Under the pieces are notes generated by a model that ran no database searches, was not told the DNA's origin, and was given only the letters and a program-made list of their open reading frames with translations. A stretch of 64,000 nt of DNA from Sipunculus nudus. Its lineage: Eukaryota; Annelida; Sipuncula; Golfingiida; Sipunculidae. Every line of letters begins with the position of its first letter. Within the stretch, counting starts at the first letter, position 1. This document shows, in pieces, positions 12,091 to 25,848 of this stretch. The stretch spans positions 5,394,664 to 5,458,663 of the forward strand of contig CM049315.1 in the NCBI GenBank assembly GCA_026874595.1, read 5' to 3'. The translations under genes were made by a program, and so were the position numbers.

Positions 12091-12173
12091 CTTTGGCAGC
12101 CCGGCTTCTATTAGATCCTATGGCAGCTTGTCTCTACTGGATCCTATGGCAGCCCAGCTTTTCTCTACTGGAT
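12091..12173 (+). repeat. cassette of three truncated monomers (27+26+30 bp)
   Basis: Three consecutive short units occur: 12091-12117 (27 bp, CCCGGCTTCTATTAG), 12118-12143 (26 bp) and 12144-12173 (30 bp, ending GGAT directly before the next CTATGG). The set recurs near 14215, 15781, 20846, 22970, 23809, 29544, 30383, 36461, 37641, 47243, 49648 and 51625, and partly near 44990. In the copies near 49700 and 51680 the third unit has lost one more C (GCAGCCAGC, 29 bp), marking those two as sisters. Confidence 0.85.
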
Positions 12174-13276
12174 CTATGGCAGCCCAGCTTGTCTCTACTG
12201 GATCCTATGACAGCCCGGCTTGCCTCTACTGGATCCTATGGCAGCCCGGCTTGCCTCTACTGGATCCTATGGCAGCCCGGCTTGCCTCTCCTGGATCCTA
12301 TGGCAGCCCGGCTTCCCACAAATGGATCCTATGGCAGCCCGGCTAGGCTCTACTAGATCCTATGGCAGCTTGTCTCTACTAGATACTATGGCAGCCTAGC
12401 TTGCCTCTACTAGATCCTATGGCATCCCGGCTTGCCTCTACTGGATCCTATGGCAGCCCGGCTTGGCTCTACTAGATCCTATGGAAGCTTGTCTCTACTA
12501 GATACTATGGCAGCCTAGCTTGCCTCTACTAGATCCTTTGGCAGCCACGCTTGCCTCTACTAGAACCTATGGCAGCCTAGCTTGTCTCTACTAGATACTA
12601 TGGCAGCTTGTCTCTACTAGATACTATGGCAGCCTAGCTTGCCTCTACTAGATCCTATGGCAGCCCGGATTGCCTCTACTAGATCCTGTGGCAGCCCGGC
12701 TTGGTTCTACTAGATCCTAAGGCAGCAAGGGCTGCCTCTACTAGATCCTATGGCAGCCCGGCTTGCCTCTACTAGATCCTAAGGCAGCCTGGCTTGCCAC
12801 TACTAGGTCCTATGGCAGCCCGGCTTGCCTCTACTAGATACTATGGCAGCCCGGCTTGCCTCTACTAGATCCTATGGCAGCCCTGCTTGCCTCTACTAGA
12901 TCCTATGGCAGCCCTGCTTGCCTCTACTAGTTCCTATGGCACCCCGGCTTGCCTCTACTAGATCCTATGGCAGCCCGGCTTGCCTCTACTAGATCCTATG
13001 GCAGCCCAACTTTTCCTACTATATCCTATGGCAGCCCGGCTTGCCTCTTCTAGATCATATGGCAGCCCTGCTTGCCTCTACTAGATCCTATGGCAGCCCT
13101 GCTTGCCTCTACTAGATCCTATGGCAGCCCGGCCTGCCTCTACTAGATCCTATGGCAGCCCGGCTTGCCTCTACTAGATCCTATGGCAGCCCTGCTTGCC
13201 TCTACTAGATCCTTTGGCAGCCCGGCTTGCCTCTACTAGATCGTATGGCAGCCCGGCTTGCCTCTACTAGATCCTA

Positions 13277-16200
13277 TGGCAGCCCTGCTTGCCTCTACTA
13301 GATCCTATGGCAGCCCGGCTTGCCTCTACTAGATCCTATGGCAGCCCGGTTTGCCTCTACTTGATCCTATGGCAGCCCGCCTTGCCTCTACTGGATCCTA
13401 AGGCAGCCCGGCTTGCCTCTACTGGATCCTATGGCAGCCCGGCTTCCCACAAATGGATCCTATGGCAGCCCGGCTAGGCTCTACTAGATCCTATGGCAGC
13501 TTGTCTCTACTAGATACTATGGCAGCCTAGCTTGCCTCTACTAGATCCTATGGCAGCCCGGCTTGCCTCTACTGGATCCTATGGCAGCCCGGCCCGGCTC
13601 TACTAGATCCTATGGCAGCTTGTCTCTACTAGATACTATGGCAGCCTAGCTTGCCTCTACTAGATCCTAAGGCAGCCCGGCTTGCCTCTACTAGAACCTA
13701 TGGCAACCTAGCTTGTCTCTACTAGATACTATGGCAGCTTGTCTCTACTAGATACTATGGCAGCCCGGCTTGCCTCTACTAGATCCTATGGCAGCCCTGC
13801 TTGCCTCTACTAGATCCTATGGCAGCCCTGCTTGCCTCTACTAGTTCCTATGGCAGCCCGGCTTGCCTCTACTAGATCCTATGGCAGCCCGGCTTGCCTC
13901 TACTAGATCCTATGGCAACCCGGCTTCCCTCTACTAGATCGTATGGCAGCCCGGCTTGCCTCTACTAGATCCTATGGCAGCCCTGCTTGCCTCTACTAGA
14001 TCCTATGACAGCCCGGCTTGCCTCTAATAGATCCTATGGCAGCCCGGCTTGCCTCTACTGGATCCTAAGGCAGCCCGGCTTGCCTCTAGTGGATCCTATG
14101 GCAGCCCGGCTTCCCTCAAATGGATCCTATGGCAGCCCGGCTTGGCTCTACTAGATCCTATGGCAGCTTGTCTCTACTAGATCCTATGGCAGCCCGGCTT
14201 GTCTCTACTGGATCCTTTGGCAGCCCGGCTTCTATTAGATCCTATGGCAGCTTGTCTCTACTGGATCCTATGGCAGCCCAGCTTTTCTCTACTGGATCTA
14301 TGGCAGCCCAGCTTGTCTCTACTGGATCCTATGACAGCCCGGCTTGCCTCTACTGGATCCTATGGCAGCCCGGCTTGCCTCTACTGGATCCAATGGCAGC
14401 CCGGCTTGCCTCTCCTGGATCCTATGGCAGCCCGGCTTCCCACAAATGGATCCTATGGCAGCCCGGCTAGGCTCTACTAGATCCTATGGCAGCTTGTCTC
14501 TACTAGATACTATGGCAGCCTAGCTTGCCTCTACTGGATCCTATGGCATCCCGGCTTGCCTCTACTGGATCCTATGGCAGCCCGGCTTGGCTCTACTAGA
14601 TCCTATGGAAGCTTGTCTCTACTAGAACCTATGGCAGCCTAGCTTGTCTCTACTAGATACTATGGCAGCTTGTCTCTACTAGATACTATGGCAGCCTAGC
14701 TTGCCTCTACTAGTTCCTATGGCACCCCGGCTTGCCTCTACTAGATCCTATGGCAGCCCGGCTTGCCTCTACTAGATCCTATGGCAGCCCAACTTTTCCT
14801 ACTATATCCTATGGCAGCCCGGCTTGCCTCTTCTAGATCATATGGCAGCCCTGCTTGCCTCTACTAGATCCTATGGCAGCCCGGCTTGCCTCTACTAGAT
14901 CCTATGGCAGCCCGGTTTGCCTCTACTTGATCCTATGGCAGCCCGCCTTGCCTCTACTGGATCCTAAGGCAGCCCGGCTTGCCTCTACTGGATCCTATGG
15001 CAGCCCGGCTTCCCACAAATGGATCCTATGGCAGCCCGGCTAGGCTCTACTAGATCCTATGGCAGCTTGTCTCTACTAGATACTATGGCAGCCTAGCTTG
15101 CCTCTACTAGATCCTATGGCAGCCCGGCTTGCCTCTACTGGATCCTATGGCAGCCCGGCCCGGCTCTACTAGATCCTATGGCAGCTTGTCTCTACTAGAT
15201 ACTATGGCAGCCTAGCTTGCCTCTACTAGATCCTAAGGCAGCCCGGCTTGCCTCTACTAGAACCTATGGCAACCTAGCTTGTCTCTACTAGATACTATGG
15301 CAGCTTGTCTCTACTAGATACTATGGCAGCCCGGCTTGCCTCTACTAGATCCTATGGCAGCCCTGCTTGCCTCTACTAGATCCTATGGCAGCCCTGCTTG
15401 CCTCTACTAGTTCCTATGGCAGCCCGGCTTGCCTCTACTAGATCCTATGGCAGCCCGGCTTGCCTCTACTAGATCCTATGGCAACCCGGCTTCCCTCTAC
15501 TAGATCGTATGGCAGCCCGGCTTGCCTCTACTAGATCCTATGGCAGCCCTGCTTGCCTCTACTAGATCCTATGACAGCCCGGCTTGCCTCTAATAGATCC
15601 TATGGCAGCCCGGCTTGCCTCTACTGGATCCTAAGGCAGCCCGGCTTGCCTCTAGTGGATCCTATGGCAGCCCGGCTTCCCTCAAATGGATCCTATGGCA
15701 GCCCGGCTTGGCTCTACTAGATCCTATGGCAGCTTGTCTCTACTAGATCCTATGGCAGCCCGGCTTGTCTCTACTGGATCCTTTGGCAGCCCGGCTTCTA
15801 TTAGATCCTATGGCAGCTTGTCTCTACTGGATCCTATGGCAGCCCAGCTTTTCTCTACTGGATCTATGGCAGCCCAGCTTGTCTCTACTGGATCCTATGA
15901 CAGCCCGGCTTGCCTCTACTGGATCCTATGGCAGCCCGGCTTGCCTCTACTGGATCCAATGGCAGCCCGGCTTGCCTCTCCTGGATCCTATGGCAGCCCG
16001 GCTTCCCACAAATGGATCCTATGGCAGCCCGGCTAGGCTCTACTAGATCCTATGGCAGCTTGTCTCTACTAGATACTATGGCAGCCTAGCTTGCCTCTAC
16101 TGGATCCTATGGCATCCCGGCTTGCCTCTACTGGATCCTATGGCAGCCCGGCTTGGCTCTACTAGATCCTATGGAAGCTTGTCTCTACTAGAACCTATGG

Positions 16201-16436
16201 CAGCCTAGCTTGTCTCTACTAGATACTATGGCAGCTTGTCTCTACTAGATACTATGGCAGCCTAGCTTGCCTCTACTAGTTCCTATGGCACCCCGGCTTG
16301 CCTCTACTAGATCCTATGGCAGCCCGGCTTGCCTCTACTAGATCCTATGGCAGCCCAACTTTTCCTACTATATCCTATGGCAGCCCGGCTTGCCTCTTCT
16401 AGATCATATGGCAGCCCTGCTTGCCTCTACTAGATC
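13277..16436 (+). repeat. 1,566-bp higher-order repeat in tandem (two copies)
   Basis: Sequence from 13277 repeats from 14843 with a constant 1,566-bp offset to about 16436. A related longer spacing of 1,783 bp links 12928 to 14711 (the CTAGTTCCTATGGCACCCC landmark); the difference is 217 bp, exactly seven monomers. A further 2,279-bp spacing links 10649 to 12928. These are successive size variants of one higher-order unit. Confidence 0.85.
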
Positions 16437-17093
16437 CTATGGCAGCCCTGCTTGCCTCTACTAGATCCTATGGCAGCCCGGCCTGCCTCTACTAGATCCT
16501 ATGGCAGCCCGGCTTGCCTCTACTAGATCCTATGGCAGCCCTGCTTGCCTCTACTAGATCCTTTGGCAGCCCGGCTTGCCTCTACTAGATCGTATGGCAG
16601 CCCGGCTTGCCTCTACTAGATCCTATGGCAGCCCTGCTTGCCTCTACTAGATCCTATGGCAGCCCGGCTTGCCTCTACTAGATCCTATGGCAGCCCGGTT
16701 TGCCTCTACTTGATCCTATGGCAGCCCGCCTTGCCTCTACTGGATCCTAAGGCAGCCCGGCTTGCCTCTACTGGATCCTATGGCAGCCCGGCTTCCCACA
16801 AATGGATCCTATGGCAGCCCGGCTAGGCTCTACTAGATCCTATGGCAGCTTGTCTCTACTAGATACTATGGCAGCCTAGCTTGCCTCTACTAGATCCTAT
16901 GGCAGCCCGGCTTGCCTCTACTGGATCCTATGGCAGCCCGGCCCGGCTCTACTAGATCCTATGGCAGCTTGTCTCTACTAGATACTATGGCAGCCTAGCT
17001 TGCCTCTACTAGATCCTAAGGCAGCCCGGCTTGCCTCTACTAGAACCTATGGCAACCTAGCTTGTCTCTACTAGATACTATGGCAGCTTGTCT
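16277..17093 (+). repeat. copy of 12928-13744
   Basis: This 0.8-kb segment matches 12928-13744 at an offset of 3,349 bp (1,566 + 1,783), including the CTTTGGCAG, TCGTATGG and CTACTTGATCC units. It stops inside a 26-bp short unit at about 17085-17096, where the sequence jumps to the GGATAAT trimer that opens block B copy 2. That join is a recombination breakpoint between monomers kept in register. Confidence 0.8.
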
Positions 17094-17095
17094 CT

Positions 17096-20000
17096 ACTGG
17101 ATAATATGGCAGCCCGGCTTGCCTCTACTAGATCCTATGGTAGCCCAGCTTGTCTCTACTGGATCCTATGGAAGCCCGGCTTTCCTCTACTAGATCCTAT
17201 GGCAGCCCGGCTTGTCTCTACTGGATCCTATGGCAGCCCGGCTTGCCTCTACTGGATCCTATGGCAGACCTGCTTGCCTCTACTAGATCCTATGGCAGCC
17301 CTGCTTGCCTCTACTTGATCCTATGGCAGCCCGGATTGCCTCTACTAGATCCTATGGCAGCCCGGCTTGCCTCTACTGGATCCTATGGCAGACCTGCTTG
17401 CCACTACCAGATCTTATGGCACCCGGCCTGCCTCTACTAGGTCCTATGGCAGCCCAACTTTCCTCTACTATATCCTATGGAAGCCCGGCTTGCCTCTTCT
17501 AGATCATATGGCAGCCCTGCTTGCCTCTACTAGATCCTATGGCAGCCCAGCTTGTCTCTACTGGATCCTATGGCAGCCCAGCTTGTCTCTACTGGATCCT
17601 ATGACAGCCCGGCGTGCCTCTACTGGATCCTATTGCAGCCCGGCTTGCCTCTTCTGGATCCTATGGCAGCCCGGCTTGCCTCTACCGGATCCTGTGGCAG
17701 CCCGGCTTACCTCTACCCGATCCTATGGCAGCCCGGCTTGCCTCTACCGGATCCTATGGCAGCCCGGCTTGGCTCTACTAGATCCTATGACAGCTTGTCT
17801 CTACTAGATACTATGGCAGCCTAGCTTGCCTCTACTAGATCCTATGGCAGCTCGGCTTGTCTCTACTGGATCCTTTGGCAGCCCGGATTCTATTAGATCC
17901 TGTGGCAGCTTGTCTCTACTGGATCCTATGGCAGCCTAGCTTGCCTCTACTAGATACTATGGCAGCCTGGCTTGCCTCTACTGGATCCTATGGCAACCCA
18001 GCTTGTCTCTACTGGACCTATGGCAGCCCAGCTTGTCTCTACTGGATCCTATGGCAGCCCGGCTTGCCTCTACTAGATACTATGGCAGCCCGGCTTGCCT
18101 CTACTGGATCCTATGGCAACCCAGCTTGTCTCTACTAGATCCTATGGCAGCCATGCTTGCCTCTACTAGATCCTAAGGCAGCCTTGCTTGCCTCTACTAG
18201 ATCCTGTGGCAGCCCGGCTTGCTTCCACTGGATCCTATGGCAGCCCGGCTTGCCTCAACTAGATCCAATGGCAGACCGACTTGTCTCTACTAGATCCTAT
18301 GGCAGCCCGGCCTGCCTATACTAGATACTATGGCAGCCCGGCTTGCCTCTACTAGATCTTATGGCACCCAGCTTTATTCTACTATATCCTATGGCAGCCC
18401 GGCCTGCCTCTACTGGATCCTATGACAGCCTGGCCTGCTTCTCCTGGATCCTATGGCAGCCCGGCTTGCCTCTACTAGATCCTATGGCAGCCCGGCTTGC
18501 CTCTACTGGATCCTATGGCAGCCCGGCCTGCCTCTACTAGATCCTATGGCAGCCCTGCTTGCCTCTACTGGATCCTATGGCAGCCCGGCTTGCCTCTACT
18601 AGATCCTATGGCAGCCCGGCTTGCCTCTACTGGATCCTATGGCAGACCTGCTTGCCTCTACTAGATCCTATGGCAGCCCTGCTTGCCTCTACTAGATCCT
18701 ATGGCAGCCCGGCTTGCCTCTACTGGATCCTATGGCAGACCTGCTTGCCACTACCAGATCTTATGGCACCCGGCCTGCCTCTACTAGGTCCTATGGCAGC
18801 CCAACTTTCCTCTACTATATCCTATGGCAGCCCGGCCTGCCTCTACTGGATCCTATGACAGCCTGGCCTGCTTCTCCTGGATCCTATGGCAGCCCGGCTT
18901 GCCTCTACTAGATCCTATGGCAGCCCGGCTTACCTCTACTGGATCCTATGGCAGCCCGGCCTGCCTCTACTAGATCCTATGGCAGCCCTGCTTGCCTCTA
19001 CTGGATCCTATGGCAGCCCGGCTTGCCTCTACTAGATCCTATGGCAGCCCTGCTTGCCTATACTGGATCCTATGGCAGCCCGGCTTGCCTCTACTAGATC
19101 CTATGGCAGCCCGGCTTGCCTCCATTAGATCCTATGGCAGCCCGGCTTGCCTCTTCTAGATCCTATGGCAGCCCGACTTGTCTCTACTAGATCCTATGGC
19201 AGCCCGGCCTGCCTCTACTAGATACTATGGCAGCCCGGCTTGCCACTACCAGATCTTATGGCACCCGGCCTGCCTCTACTAGGTCCTATGGCAGCCCAAC
19301 TTTCCTCTACTATATCCTATGGAAGCCCGGCTTGCCTCTTCTAGATCATATGGCAGCCCTGCTTGCCTCTACTAGATCCTATGGCAGCCCTGCTTGCCTC
19401 TACTAGTTCCTATGGCACCCCGGCTTGCCTCTACTAGATCCTATGGCAGCCCGGCTTGCCTCTACTAGATCCTATGGCAGCCCAACTTTTCCTACTATAT
19501 CCTATGGCAGCCCGGCTTGCCTCTTCTAGATCATATGGCAGCCCTGCTTGCCTCTACTAGATCCTATGGCAGCCCTGCTTGCCTCTACTAGATCCTATGG
19601 CAGCCCGGCCTGCCTCTACTAGATCCTATGGCAGCCCGGCTTGCCTCTACTAGATCCTATGGCAGCCCTGCTTGCCTCTACTAGATCCTTTGGCAGCCCG
19701 GCTTGCCTCTACTAGATCGTATGGCAGCCCGGCTTGCCTCTACTAGATCCTATGGCAGCCCTGCTTGCCTCTACTAGATCCTATGGCAGCCCGGCTTGCC
19801 TCTACTAGATCCTATGGCAGCCCGGTTTGCCTCTACTAGATCCTATGGCAGCCCGCCTTGCCTCTACTGGATCCTAAGGCAGCCCGGCTTGCCTCTACTG
19901 GATCCTATGGCAGCCCGGCTTCCCACAAATGGATCCTATGGCAGCCCGGCTAGGCTCTACTAGATCCTATGGCAGCTTGTCTCTACTAGATACTATGGCA

Positions 20001-23000
20001 GCCTAGCTTGCCTCTACTAGATCCTATGGCAGCCCGGCTTGCCTCTACTGGATCCTATGGCAGCCCGGCTTGGCTCTACTAGATCCTATGGCAGCTTGTC
20101 TCTACTAGATACTATGGCAGCCTAGCTTGCCTCTACTAGATCCTAAGGCAGCCCGGCTTGCCTCTACTAGAACCTATGGCAGCCTAGCTTGTCTCTACTA
20201 GATACTATGGCAGCTTGTCTCTACTAGATACTATGGCAGCCTAGCTTGCCTCTACTAGATCCTATGGCAGCCCGGATTGCCTCTACTAGATCCTGTGGCA
20301 GCCCGGCTTGGTTCTACTAGATCCTAAGGCAGCAAGGGCTGCCTCTACTAGATCCTATGGCAGCCCGGCTTGCCTCTACTAGATCCTAAGGCAGCCTGGC
20401 TTGCCACTACTAGGTCCTATGGCAGCCCGGCTTGCCTCTACTAGATACTATGGCAGCCCGGCTTGCCTCTACTAGATCCTATGGCAGCCCTGCTTGCCTC
20501 TACTAGATCCTATGGCAGCCCTGCTTGCCTCTACTAGTTCCTATGGCAGCCCGGCTTGCCTCTACTAGATCCTATGGCAGCCCGGCTTGCCTCTGCTAGA
20601 TCCTATGGCAACCCGGCTTCCCTCTACTAGATCGTATGGCAGCCCGGCTTGCCTCTACTAGATCCTATGGCAGCCCGGCTTGCCTCTACTGGATCCTAAG
20701 GCAGCCCGGCTTGCCTCTAGTGGATCCTATGGCAGCCCGGCTTCCCTCAAATGGATCCTATGGCAGCCCGGCTTGGCTCTACTAGATCCTATGGCAGCTT
20801 GTCTCTACTAGATCCTATGGCAGCCCGGCTTGTCTCTACTGGATCCTTTGGCAGCCCGGCTTCTATTAGATCCTATGGCAGCTTGTCTCTACTGGATCCT
20901 ATGGCAGCCCAGCTTTTCTCTACTGGATCTATGGCAGCCCAGCTTGTCTCTACTGGATCCTATGACAGCCCGGCTTGCCTCTACTGGATCCTATGGCAGC
21001 CCGGCTTGCCTCTACTGGATCCTATGGCAGCCCGGCTTGCCTCTCCTGGATCCTATGGCAGCCCGGCTTCCCACAAATGGATCCTATGGCAGCCCGGCTA
21101 GGCTCTACTAGATCCTATGGCAGCTTGTCTCTACTAGATACTATGGCAGCCTAGCTTGCCTCTACTAGATCCTATGGCATCCCGGCTTGCCTCTACTGGA
21201 TCCTATGGCAGCCCGGCTTGGCTCTACTAGATCCTATGGAAGCTTGTCTCTACTAGATACTATGGCAGCCTAGCTTGCCTCTACTAGATCCTTTGGCAGC
21301 CACGCTTGCCTCTACTAGAACCTATGGCAGCCTAGCTTGTCTCTACTAGATACTATGGCAGCTTGTCTCTACTAGATACTATGGCAGCCTAGCTTGCCTC
21401 TACTAGATCCTATGGCAGCCCGGATTGCCTCTACTAGATCCTGTGGCAGCCCGGCTTGGTTCTACTAGATCCTAAGGCAGCAAGGGCTGCCTCTACTAGA
21501 TCCTATGGCAGCCCGGCTTGCCTCTACTAGATCCTAAGGCAGCCTGGCTTGCCACTACTAGGTCCTATGGCAGCCCGGCTTGCCTCTACTAGATACTATG
21601 GCAGCCCGGCTTGCCTCTACTAGATCCTATGGCAGCCCTGCTTGCCTCTACTAGATCCTATGGCAGCCCTGCTTGCCTCTACTAGTTCCTATGGCACCCC
21701 GGCTTGCCTCTACTAGATCCTATGGCAGCCCGGCTTGCCTCTACTAGATCCTATGGCAGCCCAACTTTTCCTACTATATCCTATGGCAGCCCGGCTTGCC
21801 TCTTCTAGATCATATGGCAGCCCTGCTTGCCTCTACTAGATCCTATGGCAGCCCTGCTTGCCTCTACTAGATCCTATGGCAGCCCGGCCTGCCTCTACTA
21901 GATCCTATGGCAGCCCGGCTTGCCTCTACTAGATCCTATGGCAGCCCTGCTTGCCTCTACTAGATCCTTTGGCAGCCCGGCTTGCCTCTACTAGATCGTA
22001 TGGCAGCCCGGCTTGCCTCTACTAGATCCTATGGCAGCCCTGCTTGCCTCTACTAGATCCTATGGCAGCCCGGCTTGCCTCTACTAGATCCTATGGCAGC
22101 CCGGTTTGCCTCTACTTGATCCTATGGCAGCCCGCCTTGCCTCTACTGGATCCTAAGGCAGCCCGGCTTGCCTCTACTGGATCCTATGGCAGCCCGGCTT
22201 CCCACAAATGGATCCTATGGCAGCCCGGCTAGGCTCTACTAGATCCTATGGCAGCTTGTCTCTACTAGATACTATGGCAGCCTAGCTTGCCTCTACTAGA
22301 TCCTATGGCAGCCCGGCTTGCCTCTACTGGATCCTATGGCAGCCCGGCCCGGCTCTACTAGATCCTATGGCAGCTTGTCTCTACTAGATACTATGGCAGC
22401 CTAGCTTGCCTCTACTAGATCCTAAGGCAGCCCGGCTTGCCTCTACTAGAACCTATGGCAACCTAGCTTGTCTCTACTAGATACTATGGCAGCTTGTCTC
22501 TACTAGATACTATGGCAGCCCGGCTTGCCTCTACTAGATCCTATGGCAGCCCTGCTTGCCTCTACTAGATCCTATGGCAGCCCTGCTTGCCTCTACTAGT
22601 TCCTATGGCAGCCCGGCTTGCCTCTACTAGATCCTATGGCAGCCCGGCTTGCCTCTACTAGATCCTATGGCAACCCGGCTTCCCTCTACTAGATCGTATG
22701 GCAGCCCGGCTTGCCTCTACTAGATCCTATGGCAGCCCTGCTTGCCTCTACTAGATCCTATGACAGCCCGGCTTGCCTCTAATAGATCCTATGGCAGCCC
22801 GGCTTGCCTCTACTGGATCCTAAGGCAGCCCGGCTTGCCTCTAGTGGATCCTATGGCAGCCCGGCTTCCCTCAAATGGATCCTATGGCAGCCCGGCTTGG
22901 CTCTACTAGATCCTATGGCAGCTTGTCTCTACTAGATCCTATGGCAGCCCGGCTTGTCTCTACTGGATCCTTTGGCAGCCCGGCTTCTATTAGATCCTAT

Positions 23001-23449
23001 GGCAGCTTGTCTCTACTGGATCCTATGGCAGCCCAGCTTTTCTCTACTGGATCTATGGCAGCCCAGCTTGTCTCTACTGGATCCTATGACAGCCCGGCTT
23101 GCCTCTACTGGATCCTATGGCAGCCCGGCTTGCCTCTACTGGATCCAATGGCAGCCCGGCTTGCCTCTCCTGGATCCTATGGCAGCCCGGCTTCCCACAA
23201 ATGGATCCTATGGCAGCCCGGCTAGGCTCTACTAGATCCTATGGCAGCTTGTCTCTACTAGATACTATGGCAGCCTAGCTTGCCTCTACTGGATCCTATG
23301 GCATCCCGGCTTGCCTCTACTGGATCCTATGGCAGCCCGGCTTGGCTCTACTAGATCCTATGGAAGCTTGTCTCTACTAGAACCTATGGCAGCCTAGCTT
23401 GTCTCTACTAGATACTATGGCAGCTTGTCTCTACTAGATACTATGGCAG
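17096..23449 (+). repeat. block B, copy 2 (6.35 kb)
   Basis: This segment matches 8341-14694 base for base wherever I compared it. Homology ends at about 23449, after the GGCAGCTTGTCTC pair: copy 1 continues with CCTAGCTTGCC and CTAGTTCC, copy 2 with CCCGGCTTGCC and GGCAACCCGG. Its right part (from 20977) is also the start of the 6,574-bp block C repeat, so the two duplication layers overlap. Confidence 0.9.
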
Positions 23450-23980
23450 CCCGGCTTGCCTCTACTAGATCCTATGGCAACCCGGCTTCCCTCTACTAGA
23501 TCGTATGGCAGCCCGGCTTGCCTCTACTAGATCCTATGGCAGCCCTGCTTGCCTCTACTAGATCCTATGGCAGCCCGGCTTGCCTCTAATAGATCCTATG
23601 GCAGCCCGGCTTGCCTCTACTGGATCCTAAGGCAGCCCGGCTTGCCTCTAGTGGATCCTATGGCAGCCCGGCTTCCCTCAAATGGATCCTATGGCAGCCC
23701 GGCTTGGCTCTACTAGATCCTATGGCAGCTTGTCTCTACTAGATACTATGGCAGCCTAGCTTGCCTCTACTAGATCCTATGGCAGCCCGGCTTGTCTCTA
23801 CTGGATCCTTTGGTAGCCCGGCTTCTATTAGATCCTATGGCAGCTTGTCTCTACTGGATCCTATGGCAGCCCAGCTTTTCTCTACTGGATCTATGGCAGC
23901 CCAGCTTGTCTCTACTGGATCCTATGACAGCCCGGCTTGCCTCTACTGGATCCTATGGCAGCCCGGCTTGCCTCTACTGG

Positions 23981-25848
23981 ATCCTATGGCAGCCCGGCTT
24001 GCCTCTCCTGGATCCTATGGCAGCCCGGCATGCCTCTACCCGATCCTATGGCAGCCCGGCTTGCCTCTACTGGATCCTATGGCAGCCCGACTTGGCTCTA
24101 CTAGATCCTATGACAGCTTGTCTCTACTAGATACTATGGCAGCCTAGCTTGCCTCTACTAGATCCTATGGCAGCCCGGCTTGTCTCTACTGGATCCTTTG
24201 GCAGCCCGGATTCTATTAGATCCTGTGGCAGCTTGTCTCTACTGGATCCTATGGCAACCCAGCTTGTCTCTACTGGATCCTATGGCAGCCCAGCTTGTCT
24301 CTGCTGGATCCTATGGCAGCCCGGCTTGCCTCTACTAGATACTATGGCAGCTCGGCTTGCCTCTACTGGATCCTATGGCAGCCCGGCTTGCCTCTACTAG
24401 ATCCTATGGCAGCCCAGCTTATCTCTACTGGATCCTATGGCAGCCCGGCTTGCCTCTACTAGATCCTATGGCAGCCCGGCTTGTCTCTACTGGATTCTAT
24501 GGCAGCCCGGCTTGTCTCTACTGGTTCCTATGGCAGCCCAGCTTGTCTCTACTGGATCCTATGGCAACCCAGCTTGTCTCTACTGGATCCTATGGCAGCC
24601 CAGCTTGTCTCTACTGGATCCTATGGCAGCCCGGCTTGCCTCTACTAGATACTATGGCAGCCCGGCTTGCCTCTACTGGATCCTATGGTAGCCCAGCTTG
24701 TCTCTACTGGATCCTATGGCAGCCCGGCTTGCCTCTACTAGATCCTATGGCAGCCCGGCTTGTCTCTACTGGATCCTATGGCAGCCCGGCTTGCCTCTAC
24801 TAGATCCTATGGTAGCCCAGCTTGTCTCTACTGGATCCTATGGCAGCCCGGCTTGCCTCTACTAGATCCTATGGCAGCCCGGCTTGCCTCTACTAGATCC
24901 TATGGCAGCCCGGCTTGGCTCTACTCGATCCTATTGCAGCCCGGCTTGCCTCTATAAGATCCTACGGCAGCCTGGTTTGTCTCTACTAGATCCTATGGCA
25001 GCCCGGCCTGCCTCTATTTGATCCTATGGCAGCCCGGCTTGCCTCTACTAGATCCTATGGCAGCCCTGCTTGCCTCTACTAGATCCTATGGCAGCCCGGA
25101 TTGCCTCTACTAGATCCTATGGCAGCCCGGCTTGGTTCTACTAGATCCTAAGGCAGCAAGGGCTGCCTCTACTAGATCCTATGGCAGCCCGGCTTGCCTC
25201 TACTAGATCCTAAGGCAGCCTGGCTTGCCTCTACTAGGTCCTATGGCAGCCCAACTTTCCTCTACTATATCCTATGGAAGCCCGGCTTGCCTCTTCTAGA
25301 TCCTATGGCAGCCCGGCTTGTCTCTACCGGATCCTTTGGCAGCCCGGCTTCTATTAGATCCTATGGCAGCTTGTCTCTACTGGATCCTATTGCAGCCCGG
25401 CATGCCTCTACCCGATCCTATGGCAACCCAGCTTGTCTCTACTGGATCCTATGGCAGCCCAGCTTGTCTCTACTGGATCCTATGGCAGCCCGGCTTGCCT
25501 CTACTGGATAATATGGCAGCCCGGCTGGCCTCTACTAGATCCTATGGTAGCCCAGCTTGTCTCTACTGGATCCTATGGTAGCCCAGCTTGTCTCTACTGG
25601 ATCCTATGGCAGCCCAGCTTGTCTCTACTGGATCCTATGGCAGCCCGGCTTGCCTCTACTGGATAATATGGCAGCCCGGCTGGCCTCTACTAGATCCTAT
25701 GGTAGCCCAGCTTGTCTCTACTGGATCCTATGGCAGCCCGGCTTGCCTCTACTAGATCCTATGGCAGCCCGGCTTGTCTCTACTGGATCCTATGGCAGCC
25801 CGGCTTGCCTCTACTGGATCCTATGGCAGACCTGCTTGCCTCTACTAG
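23981..25848 (+). repeat. 1,868-bp higher-order repeat unit, first full copy
   Basis: This unit repeats directly at 25849 and in later copies at 30555, 32423, 34291 (truncated), 37813 and 39681 (expanded). Landmarks in order are CTCTCCTGG, CGGCATGCCTCTACCCG, the GGATTCTATTAG unit, TTATCTCTACTGG, CTACTGGTTCC, CTCTATAAGATCC (24951), CAGCAAGGGCTGCC (25152), CTCTACCGG, and two GGATAATATGG units 155 bp apart (25507, 25662). Its length is 60 x 31 + 8 because of short and truncated units. Confidence 0.9.

Larger units (their letters stand above)
8341..14694 (+). repeat. block B, copy 1 (6.35 kb)
   Basis: This segment recurs at 17096-23449 with a constant offset of 8,755 bp. Every landmark I compared is conserved, including the one-base deletion GGACC at 9259 (18014 in the other copy), the ACAAATGG units, the truncated-unit cassettes and the CTACTGGATCCAATGG unit near 14385. 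It holds the first 26-bp short units and the first CAGCAAGGGCTGCC units (11573, 12721). Confidence 0.9.

Noticed and set aside
24951-24961. TATAAG as a real promoter element
   Set aside because: It is a two-base variant of the usual CTACTAG, found once per higher-order unit, with no other core-promoter context. Kept only as a landmark.
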